Source of the DNA: Phoronis australis
Lineage: Eukaryota; Phoronida; Phoronidae
Assembly: GCA_002633005.1 (NCBI GenBank)
Contig: NMRA01000906.1
Coordinates: 29,706-93,251, forward strand
Direction of reading: 5' to 3'
Length of the DNA stretch: 63,546 bases
Shown here: in pieces, positions 35,566 through 46,123 of the stretch
Layout: every line of letters starts with the position of its first letter
How positions within the stretch are numbered: position 1 is the stretch's first letter
The notes under the pieces: model-generated
The model's input: the letters and a program-made list of their open reading frames with translations, nothing else
Databases searched by the model: none
What the model was told of the DNA's origin: nothing
Position numbers and translations under genes: made by a program

Positions 35566-36047
35566 CCAGCTTCGGTGCTCAGCTCATCTCTTCTGTTGTA
35601 AAATGGCTTGATTTCTGGACCAATATCAGCACCATTGATCCAGCCAGACTGTGTCATGGTATAGACTTTCGAGAGAACAGGGTCTCGCTGAGTCCATAAC
35701 TTCACCTGAGCGGCAGTAACAGATGTCTTAAAAAACATGTGGTCCATCAACAGTACAACATCTCCAGGAGTAGGGACAGCTATGTCAGGAGATTTTAGAG
35801 GTAGACGGCTCATGGAGTCCGCATTACCATTGTCTTTGCCGGCTCGGTAACGGATGGTATAGTCGTAAGCTGCGAGTGTGAGCGACCAGCGCTGGACTCT
35901 AGGCGATGTCATTTGTGGAAAAGTTCTGTTTTCAATGAACAGGCCCAGCAGTGGTTTGTGATCTGTCAGAATTTTGAATTTTCTGCCATAGAGGTACTGG
36001 TGAAAATGCTTGACTCCAAAGATAATTCCCAGACCTTCTTTGTCCAA
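35478..36047 (-). pseudogene. Gypsy RNase H and integrase linker
   Basis: A 189-codon frame. GVKHFHQYLYGRKF followed by TDHKPLLGLF is the typical Gypsy RNase H, and the connection ending ELHATHPG precedes the integrase. Similarity continues a few codons upstream of the first in-frame start, into the truncation border near 36060. The frame ends at a TGA where the integrase frame takes over by shift. Confidence 0.85.
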
Positions 36048-36056
36048 CTGTGAAAT

Positions 36057-36180
36057 TTGACAAGAGGCACCAAAGCAAGAGGAGAGTCTGGGACATTAAC
36101 AAACTACAGTTGTCTCTTGGTGCCGAAACTTGCAGTTTTGCCATTTGCGCATGCAAAGACTCTCCCATTCAAGAAACTGC
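36057..36180 (+). repeat. Repeat with coding trace, pair of 16949-17130
   Basis: Matches the 17-kb copy at DNA and protein level (WDINKLQLSL, AETC). It marks the outer flank of the Gypsy insertion. Confidence 0.65.
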
Positions 36181-37764
36181 ATGATCGAGAACTCTGTGAA
36201 AACGCTAGAGTATTCACTAGACCCATAAAACTGAAGAAAGACATATTTGAAGCTGCTAAGAGTTGTGTCTGTGGTTTATGGCGGTACTGGCTCTGGAAAT
36301 TTGGATGACTTGCGATACAGGTGATTTGTGGATGAGGTGCCAGACTAGCCCCAGTCCAAATACAGTCATTACCACCAAGTTTCTTCAGTAGCTAAATTCC
36401 ATGCTGCCGGGACATATTATCAAGAGCATGAATGGTCAAGTTTCCGTGGCAGTGGCTTAGACTCGCTGTACTGGGGACGGATGCTGGCAGGTGGAAAATT
36501 CATTCCCACGGCGACGGACCTTTCAGCAGCACCAGAGAACCGGCTGGAAGTAGTAAGATGCCCGTGTAAGACAAACCGCAGTTCCAAGAGATGAACTTGC
36601 CGTGCTCGGTTGCATGAGGAGAATGCTGTGGTATAAGCTGCAGCAATTAGGTATTTTGCTAGACACAAGTGAAATTTTGTAAAAATGGCCAATTTTTGTG
36701 AATAAGGTTGGAAATATCCTTAAGGCCTTGTGAATGACATCTGCAATCGGGTCGGGTCAACAAGCACCGCTATATTTAGCCGGGCTGCTTCTGCCTGGGA
36801 GGAATTTTCACGCATGCGCAAATAGCTTGTTTTTGAATTTCTGGTAATGAGGACGAAGAGTACTGGAAACGCCTTACTTACTACCAGATCTGTTTAAAAC
36901 AAGGTAGGTACAATTAGTTTATTTTATCACGTGTTACTAACTGAAACTTAACAATTCGTCTCGGCTTTGACCTAGGATCAAAATCCTCTCATAAAATTAA
37001 TCTTACGTTTGAGTTTCACCACCCACGATCTGACCGCCGCGTACTACCATGTTCATGACACCGCTTAGAGAGTCAACAAAACTTCTGGGGGAGGGGTACC
37101 GTATACCCGGAAACTTGTTGTCCTTATAAACCGCCGCACCTCGAGAGTCTCATTTCAAGAAAAAAGATTGGACCCCAGGACGTCTATACCCACCAAACCG
37201 TGGAAATTTCTTAAAATAAATTGAAACACTAAACATTTAAAGTATACTTGCCTAAAGGCCACGGAATCCTGTCAGTGTCTTGACGGGTGCTTTATTACCA
37301 ACAGCTCACATCCCAATCGTTATCATAATAAATAGTATATTTATTAATTAGAATCACTTAGAAAAACATAAGAAAACACATTTAACCAAAAATAATTAAA
37401 GTACAAGTGCAAGACACGGATAACGTAAAACATTTCCATTATGATCGCTAAAAGATGAGAAACAAAATGAATGAAAACCGATGAAAGACAACTCACGTGA
37501 AACAAGGTCGCAAGCTCGTCGCATAGATACGGGTAGATAGGCTTTTCTTTCTTTTTCTTGCAATAAAGATAAGGGTAAGCCGATTTATAGGTAACCAGCT
37601 GATTTGCGTTAAGGTAAAATAGCCATGCGACCTGTTTGTTATATCCAACAAAGACGCAACAGTAAACTAATATACGTTTAGTAACGGCTTCTACATGTGC
37701 ATGGTTACACTGGCTTTATTAAATTTTAAGTCTGGAGCTAGCTTTCTGCAATTATTTCACCTGA
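36181..37764. other. No gene seen
   Basis: Unassigned non-coding sequence. The minus-strand frame 36420-36692 is unsupported. Confidence 0.5.
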
Positions 37765-38065
37765 GAGCGACTAGATATTTGGTTGAGGAGACAGATTTAA
37801 TAATCTTTCCGTCATACGTGATAGCAATATCTTTGGTTTTGGAGAGTTTAATCTCAGAACCAAAAAGAATGCCCTGTGTCTTATCGAGATGCAGTGATAG
37901 ACGATTTTCGTTCAGCCAGATGCGTAGTTTGCGAAGCTCATTGGTTGGACCATCTTTAATATTAGTGGAATTCTTACCAGAGTAAAGTAATGCTGGATCA
38001 GCAACGTAAAGAAAAAGTTTACAATCGATAGTCCTGAGACCAGAAAGAGTTTTACCAAGTGAAAC
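37765..38065 (-). pseudogene. LINE reverse transcriptase fragment
   Basis: A minus-strand frame reads KLFLYVADPALLYSG, then NELRKLRIWLNENRLSL, KTQGILFG and VSSTKYLV. This is the region just around and after the catalytic box of non-LTR reverse transcriptases, with the normal A-D-D motif decayed to V-A-D-P. Both ends are truncated. It is a different sequence from the LINE at 55-58 kb. Confidence 0.7.
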
Positions 38066-40200
38066 ATGTGTTGTGCGACCATGAAAATAAGTTGAACATC
38101 AGTGCAGAGTACCATCACACCTTCGGTATTTTTCAACACCCTTGCACAAAAACATGTACACTGGTGCCCTACATTCGGGCGAAAAGGTTACACAAACCAA
38201 AAATTTAAGCACCATTGTGTCATAAAAATTGTGTCGTGTATAGGTCACTGTTATAATCTCAGTAGACGAGCTCAAGATTCAAGATTTATATTGACACAGA
38301 CGTTTCTACTTTTTCTCTGAAGGTCTCAGTGAATAGTCAATAAAATTTCACGCATCGTATATCAATAATACCGGCTTTACCGGGAATGTTTATTCTGACA
38401 ACATCCAATTATAAACTAAACATTCTTACTGAAGTAATATGCGGTCGCTCAATAATGTATTGTTTGCAGGCTTGAATTTGGAGGTGCTTGGAAAGGACCA
38501 CTAGAAAACCGGTTCGTTTAGTGATTGTTGTAGTTGGACAATGCTTCTCTATGTCAACCGGTGTCAACGTCCGCTCTTGACATCTCAAAAGTTGATCTAA
38601 GTTCCTATTGTGTGGTACAGAGCAATTAAAGAATTTAATTTAGCGATTTATGCAGGGCAATAAAGTACTGGCTGAAATGAATTAAAATGCCAATGACAGA
38701 AACTGGTAATTTTTAACGTTTGGCTTATGAAATTGAATGCTTCGTGAAACGTTAGTGTAGAATCCTTCTTTCGCAAAAGAAATACGATAAAAATTAGACA
38801 AAAGGCTACGATGGTTTTTATTTCTTGACAACACTTTTGAGTCGATGCGTGTTTACATTAACGCATAGAATTCATTCAGCGTGGTAGATAATTGGTGTTT
38901 GCATTGTGACATCGGACAAAAGCCACAAGAACAGCACTGAGTGCGTCACAGCTGCTAACAAAAAAGGTATGTGGGGTATTTATTGATGTTGTTCGACTGG
39001 TATTGATAAAAGACACCAAAATGTGTTTTGTATCTTGTATTAACAAGCGCACAGTACATTTTGCCCTATCTGATGGTCGCAACCATAAACATCTTAAAGG
39101 AGCATGTCACCCAAAAAACAACCTAATTTGTATCAGTTTAGATCGAGTAGTTCTGCTCGATAACGACACGTACGGTTGCGTTACCTGACACCTGACGGCA
39201 GACGGAGATGTTGAAATTATCCAGTGACGTCATCGGTTTCACACGCAGTCTGTTCAGAAGTTCACAACAATGGTTACTGATGTCAGCTTATCGCTTGAAG
39301 TCATTGTTTAACACCAATAAATCGTCAAACTTCGATGTAAAACCCTTAAAAATACACCGAGATCTTATAAAAACGTGTTGTTTTATTTGGCTCATACGGA
39401 TTTATTGGTATTTGGACACACCGTAGCCTACAAAGTTCGGCAGGCCAATAAGGTCCGTAGCAGGAGTTTGGGGTCTGTACGGAGATAATTTCGAAGTATT
39501 TTCCGTGAGATACAGACAGGAGAACCTAGATCTGTGTTGTTTAGACTTGTGATTTTTTGAGTTCTCAACACAAAACGCTGGTTATCCTGGCCAGTGGCTC
39601 GGCCAGTCCGATCAGGCCCGTGGTGGCCGCCCGGATTGACTCGTTATCCCGGCCAGTGGCTCGCAAACTGATCAGACATCACGAACATAAACCAGACAAA
39701 GTTCAGTGGAAACTAAACTTCCAGTCAAGAAAGTACTATACTAGTGAGCCAAAGTAATGTGCACGTGATTATGTTGGTGAATTAGCCACGAAACTGCAAA
39801 TCTACTTACTCCTCGGGGGAATTCACGTTCCGCTTTGGCCACAACACCGTCAGGGCAGAAGTTGTACATTGACAATCATTATTTGAGTAATGTAACTGTA
39901 AATAAAGATTCCCCTAACACCTGGCCGTGGGATGGAAATCGAGTTGTTTCACAACAGTCTCTGCCAGCAAACACTAAATTAGCATTAGCTCACACGGCCT
40001 CGGTGTCCCGTCCTTAGTTTTATTGCACCTAAAGCCGGTAATGCTGTGATTTATTTCTTGCTGGCTTTTCAAATCATTTTCACTCACGAACACTCCAAAG
40101 GCATTACAAATTGCATCTAATGAGACAGACTTTGTTCCAGTTTTATTTAAGTATGGGTTAGGGTGAGAATAATTCATTTTGAAACAGAACGCTCAGTAAT
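38066..40200. other. No gene seen
   Basis: Open frames are 60-70 codons and unsupported. A near-tandem GGCCAGTGGCTCG occurs twice at 39590-39665. Confidence 0.5.
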
Positions 40201-40210
40201 AAACGCGAAC

Positions 40211-40530
40211 ATGGCAACTCGCAATCCCGACTTAGGACGAGCTGGAGGTCATCAGTCCCGACTTCGCAGGTGGATCGTTAAGTTTTACAGGCTATCAATT
40301 CGAACAGGAATACAATGATGAAGAAATACTGGAGAGGCGTCGTGTACAAGCTCAGACAATGGAACGTATGGAGTTATTTGGTAAGCCGGCATTCGTCAGG
40401 CACTGTCGACGTCTGCAGGCCACAGACACGGAGATGTTTCACGGCCTCATACTTGCTATTTATAGCGTACATTTCATTCTTCACTATCATGAGCCACTTC
40501 CTAAGCATTTCGGACTCTCGAGGAAGTAAA
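40211..40530 (+). pseudogene. Decayed ORF of probable transposon origin
   Basis: A frame starting MATRNPDLGR shifts, near 40240-40300, into SLSFTGYQFEQEYNDEE followed by RRRVQAQTMERMELFG, and ends after HYHEPLPKHFGLSRK. The 'Y.FE.EY..EE' stretch recalls repeated invertebrate transposon proteins. I cannot name the family with confidence. Confidence 0.3.
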
Positions 40531-40776
40531 AAAACCATATACCCGCTTTCCTCGCAGCTGCTTAGTTCGAACAACCGGGAACGATGCACGGCAACATAGC
40601 GGCATTCACTCTGCATATGAACCACTGACGTCACTAGCGTCGTTTCTCATCTTCCTCACAAGTTAACGCGACACCTCCCGGCAACGTAAGGTCGACCTTA
40701 TGCGAGGCAATGTGGATATAGACCGATTAAGACGGCAAAAAAGACTAATTAAATCGGGCGGCATTCTCCTTTAATA

Positions 40777-42509
40777 CTATAGACCGGGTGCACGCGCTAC
40801 TGCAGCTGACAACTTGACGCCATATTGGAGAGTGTTACTAGTCACGTGACAAGGCTAATAGCCGTGTAAACAACGGGGTAAATTGCTCTTTTCAAAGGGC
40901 GATATCTAACAAACAAAGAGGCGGAAGAGGGTGATATTTTCCAGAAACATAAAAAACATGTGATATGTCGCACTTACATACGTTTTTAAGTGTCAATCAG
41001 TCGATAGGGAAAATATGTAACTAACAGAAGATCGCAACCAGTGGCAGATTTTCGAATTGTCTGAGCGGCTGCAAGCTTGTTATCCCCTGGGAGCATTTTA
41101 TTTTTTTCGTTTTTTCAAGAGAAAGCAGTAAGATCGCAAAAATTTATAATTTAATTCGTGTCGCTAGATGCAAATACATTACATCCAAGAGACGTGCTGC
41201 TCAATTGAGACGTACTTTTGTTGTGTCTCGAAACTAAAATTCTCCCAGATTCCATTTGACAGTTCGGCCGTGCAAAAGTCCGATGGGCAAAATCCTGGCT
41301 AATACATGTGCGCACCCAGGGAGGGGGGGGGCTCGGGGGGCTTCTTAGACAAACAAAAGTCCGAGGAAACGAGACAAAAATCCACAGGAATTCGTCGCAA
41401 ATGCACAATTCACGGGGTTGAACCTAGTACCTCGTTTTTTTAGTACTCGTCTTCTTGTTCCAGTGAAAGGTCCAAATTACCGCAAAATTCGACCCCGTTC
41501 TATATTTTAGGCTGGTTGGCAACCCTTGAGTAATAATGGGACGGGTTTTCACGGACGTGACGTCATTTTTTCATGGGCTAAAAATTCTTCACATTAAATT
41601 TAGACCCTGTGAAAAACTATAGCCCGAGTCATTTTTCATGGGATCATTATTTAATGCTACACCGGCTCTGTTGGGTAGATTTCCACTCGGCTTCGAGTGG
41701 GAAATTCTGTATTTCGGTTATAGGTCGGATGAGCAATTTAGTCGTAAGTCGTACAGGTTTAATATTTTGATTACTATGTACATGTACTTCACTTTTTTGC
41801 GCAAGTTTTGAGACACAAAACAAAGAGCTCGTAAGCAAGCAGTGCAAATCCACAAAATTTCCAATATCAACTTTAACAAAAGTACAGACTTTGCAGGGTT
41901 ATGTTTATTTCAGTGAAGCAGAGGAAATCTGATTTTGGAATACTTATTAAGAAATGACTTTTTAAAGCAGAATATATTTCAACAGAGACATTATTCACTT
42001 AGATGTAGGCCTACTGATTTTGATGGCTAGCCAGTAGGTTCAGGGATGTTATATTTCAGAACAAGTAAAAATATATATGATTGCCATTGATACCAAATAT
42101 TTACTTAAGTACAATTAAAAAACAACATCATCATTGGATTTCAGCATATACTGGTCAATAATTATCTTTTAATTGATCTATTATGGTCTCAGTAACCAAG
42201 AGTGATGTGGAAACAACACATAATCGCTCAACTTAAACTATGGTAGCAGAACATGAAAACCTAGTGGTAGCACCTCTAAACTCCATGGCCAAACCAAAAA
42301 TCCCATGACTCGATGGCAGGACCAAAAAACGTAACTCCTTGGCCGCAGGCATAACACTAAGAGCACCCGCATTTCCTGACTGATGCCATAGGGCTCCCAT
42401 TGTTTTCCGCCATTTTTGTTCTGTGTAGCACTCTCCAATATGGCGTCATATTGACAACGCGAGCTGCATGTATCCGAGTGGAGCGCGCCCGGTCTTTGTG
42501 ATGTCTATG
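40777..42509. mobile_element. Candidate inverted-end element, 1.7 kb
   Basis: 40777-40835 and 42428-42509 are inverted and share ends with AGACCGGG(T/C)GC and GACGCCATATTGGAGAGTG. The outer part of the right arm has about ten extra bases. No transposase frame and no clear target duplication were found. It contains the 41234-41306 repeat also present at 2587-2658 and a G-rich tract near 41322. Confidence 0.45.
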
Positions 42510-42732
42510 GTCGCAACCTTATTGCTTCTGAAAGTTTTGAATCGAAGCTTGTGAGGCTTATATTTTCTGGTGAAACATCTCAGCCCCTAACAGATACGTA
42601 AACGATAAATTGTATTCGTTTGTGTATGTTTCATATTCTTGTAAACGTATTTCAACAATATCTCACGTGTACAAACACCAGTTACGAAAACTTAAAAAAC
42701 CTTGAATCACAAAATGTTAAAGACCTGGTCGC

Positions 42733-45502
42733 ACGCGTTGTTAACCCTTATTACATGGTTAGAGGATGTTATAAGGATCCAATAAGTACCTACCCCATAA
42801 ATAATACACAATTCGTACTCGAAAAAAGTTTTAAATGAAAGCGCCACTCACGATTCGCACCCGAAGAACCACCGCCATTTTGAACTTGCCGCGAACCCGG
42901 AAGTACAATTCATTCAGGAACCCAGGCCGAGAAAACGCCGTCAGTGTGGAAGGACGAATGCCTGTTACCAGCTTGCAAACGGGGATAAAATAATCGACAG
43001 CGCGCCTTAATTTTAATAAAATCAAAATACGGACAACTTTATCGAATTTGCTGAAGAAATGAAGCGAATAAATTTTGACAGAAATTATTTTGCTAGACTC
43101 GGGACCGCAGCGTATCGGACCCGGTGCCGATCGACACCAGACACTGGCGAACGGTAAATGCATGCGGTTGCGAGCTGTTTTGTCGAAGTAAAATGCTCAA
43201 ATCATAAATTCCGCATATATTCAAAGATAGTTTCAGAGACTTGCATGAAATTACGAGCGGGTTAGTCCTGTGTCACACTGCCGCGGCAGACCTTAGCTAG
43301 CCTCAGTGCAACCTACCAGCTTGTTAGTACATGTAGGCCTATACAGCTTTGCGCCAAGGCTACCCTTAGGACTAACTTGTCGCTGGCCACAGCGCTCGCT
43401 CAAACGAGGTTTATTTAGAACTTGGGTACTTCTGGCGAACTGTGTAAAGTTTTTGGCTTTCAATAGAGCTTTGCCCAGACTTTGTATGAGCGCACCAAGC
43501 CTAAAAGAATGGGGGGGCTGGAATTTTTGGGAATGTCTATCTTTTACTATAAGATTCTCTAGGTATGTTCAGAGCTATGAATTGCAGACTCTAAATTTTG
43601 GTACTTCCTGTCTTCTAGTGGAATATTGTCTTATTTTATACTTTTTCGGAATTCGTGCTTCTCTGACTGAGGCAGATCTTTTTCCATTTCTCCAAATAGG
43701 GGGCTCGTTCGAGCACATTAGTATGACAAGTCCAATACAAAATGTTATTTTTATTCATTAACCCAAAATGATTCAAACTTTTAACATAATAAGTAACTTA
43801 AAATGTACAATATTTTACAACATTTAGCATTACAAACACTATTCAACACATGCACGCATCCAGCCTTCAATATGGGGGCTCGAATTCCCGGCGATATGGG
43901 GCTTTTGCTAAAAAAAAGAGTGGGTGGACTAAAAAAACGGAGCCACCACTGTAAATTGCGCGTTTGCACCTCTTTAGTGGACTCTTGTCCCAATTTTCTC
44001 GGGCATTTTGTCTCTCGGGGGCGGACCTTTTTGCCCACTTTGCCAAATGGGGGGATCCTTAGAGCCCCCCGAGCCCCCCCNGGGTGCGCGCATGCAACAG
44101 CAAAAGTTTCCATGTTATGAAAGTGGACTTAAATGTAACTATTACCATGGTGACCGAATAGTGTTTCCTTACACCAGAATTTGACAAGCATAATTAAAAA
44201 AATATAAAGTTGCAAGGAACAAGAATTGGAGGCTTGAAGCTTCACAATCAAACATAGCTTATTTCCCAAATTAAGATTATTCATATTGTTGACTTGATAA
44301 CCTGAATTAGGAAGCAATAAGTTACAAAACATGACTTGAAAGCAATTGAGACTTAAAATTTAGAAAAATATGAATCATTTTGTGACACCGAATCAAACCT
44401 TGAACAGCAGTTGACAGTCTTACAAAAAACCATTTCAAAATTTTATCAACTATTTTTTTAGCTTAGTGTAAGATCACCTGAATGGGAAATTCACAGTAAA
44501 ATAATTCGAATATATCTTATATTTTGCACAAAAAACACGAAAATTGAATAAAGTTCCTTTTTGTAGTAACGTTTGTCAAAATGCATCAATGTTAAATCTT
44601 CACAAATTACAGAGTAGCCGATTGAACATGCTTTTCAGTTCAGCAAATGTCGCCATGTTGTCGGTGCCGACAGAAATGAGACGAAGTCCAATGGGAATTG
44701 TGAGCACATTTATTACTTAATGAGTAACAACTGCGAGGCTGAAATTTGGTGAACACTGTTGAATCGTGCAGAATAGTAAGTAAAGATACGTCTAACTAAA
44801 TTTCACCGTAATTTGTTGGCGAAAACAATTTACACAAAGTAACTCGTAACTTATCCCGCTGTCCTCCAATATGGCCGACGCGATCCAAACAAAGTGACCC
44901 AAATTTCGCCACAAAAATTGCAATACCTTTACACTGCTTGTCCAGATTTTGATACTTTTCGATTTTTTCTGAGTAGAATGCACTACCTTTCCGATGATAG
45001 CAAAGTACTTTAAAACGAGGAAAAAAAATCAAAACGAAAAAATTGGTTCGACCCATATTGGTTCCTAGGTTCGATCGACCTACGTAAGGAACTGAACACC
45101 AATGCTATTTTAGCATAATAAGTACGCGTAACATTCCAAAAAATTCAACGACCACTAACTACAAACTATAAATACACTACATATGCAAACTAATCACGAG
45201 ATATTACTAATAAAACACAATAATGAATGCTTTTCGAGCAAGCGATAGCACATTCAGTTACAAGGAAAAAATGTCGACGTTCAGGACAAGTTCCTGAACT
45301 GATGAGCCGGAAATGTGGGTACAGAAATAACCGATGAAAGCCGGTAATTATACGCTCACAGAGAAGGGTCAAATACGGTTAAAAAATCGCTTTTGGCAAG
45401 AAAGGCGAAAAGAATATAAAGAAAGGGTGTCGAAAATAAGATTTTATGTAGTAAGTATTTTCGGATACTGGAACCACATGGGCATTTTGCAACCAGGTCT
45501 TT
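42733..45502. repeat. Copy 2 of the 2.8-kb direct repeat (complete)
   Basis: The ends match 13350-13609 and 14609-14888. The interior 42991-45221 has no proven counterpart because copy 1 has the gap there. It contains a C-rich tract with a single N at 44081 and open frames (42831-43163 minus, 43306-43761 plus) that I do not support as genes. Confidence 0.85.
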
Positions 45503-46015
45503 AATTGTTTTGTTATACGTTTAGTTTATGGTGACAACTGTATACGTTACCTAAAAGATGTGTTATGTGTTCAAGTGTTGGTAACAATCCATTTATGATG
45601 ACAGAAACTGAAACTGTTTAAAATTACAAATTTATTTACCATTTCGTTACGTTTTTGATGATATGTTATTTTGAATCTATGAAGGGATTTATAACAGCAT
45701 GCCACTTTATGCCTTTTTATCACATTACGAGCAAGAACAGTTTATATTTTTGCTGTGTGCTGGGGACTCAAAATGGCCCGTAGTATTGAAGAATGGGTGC
45801 TGAGTTCCAATGAATCTTTACATGCCACTTTTTTCTGCTGGTATTTGGAGTCCCTTGGATTTGGTTATTCATGCGGATACAACTTGTCATCGAAATTCTA
45901 GTCAGATAGAAAATTCAATGTATTTACTGGAGTAGAAATGCAGAGATTAGAAATCTGGTCTTCCCTCCAGTAGAGTCACGTGACCCAGTTTATACATGAT
46001 TTTCTTTTGTGCTTG
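45503..46015 (+). promoter_or_regulatory. Upstream region and non-coding exon 1 of the IFIT-like gene
   Basis: It holds an ISRE-type motif and an E-box palindrome GTCACGTGAC at 45975-45984. Exon 1 should end at CTTG|GTAAGAG (donor 46016). Its start cannot be placed. In the spliced frame a TGA precedes the 46124 ATG, so exon 1 would be 5' UTR. Confidence 0.5.
45604..45615 (+). promoter_or_regulatory. ISRE/IRF-type motif GAAACTGAAACT
   Basis: Exact match to the interferon-stimulated response element core GAAANNGAAA(CT), which IRF proteins bind. It lies 509 bp upstream of the ATG of the IFIT-like gene, as in vertebrate IFIT promoters. Function is inferred. Confidence 0.55.
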
Positions 46016-46115
46016 GTAAGAGTTCGCAAGGCGGATTTGAAGCAGACTAAAATTTTCCTGTGAACAATTTGCATCATATCAATGATAACTAACGAAAGTA
46101 TTTGTTAATTTTCAG
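46016..46115 (+). other. 100-bp intron in the 5' leader
   Basis: Donor GTAAGAG at 46016, branch-site-like TAACTAAC at 46086-46093, and acceptor TTGTTAATTTTCAG ending at 46115. All three signals are near-consensus. Vertebrate IFIT genes likewise have a tiny leader exon and one large coding exon. Confidence 0.7.
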
Positions 46116-46123
46116 CTGATGCA

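Larger units (their letters stand above)
34079..36060 (-). mobile_element. 5'-truncated Gypsy (Ty3-type) retrotransposon
   Basis: Minus-strand element retaining RNase H and integrase but lacking gag, protease and reverse transcriptase. Its 3' non-coding part probably occupies 34079-34377 and may include an LTR, but no second LTR is present to confirm it. The flanks (33996-34078 and 36057-36180) match 15945-16027 and about 16990-17130 in the same order, so the element sits inside a second copy of that repeat. Confidence 0.8.

Noticed and set aside
43306-43761. 151-codon plus-strand open frame in the 2.8-kb repeat
   Set aside because: No recognisable domain, odd composition, no splice or polyA context.
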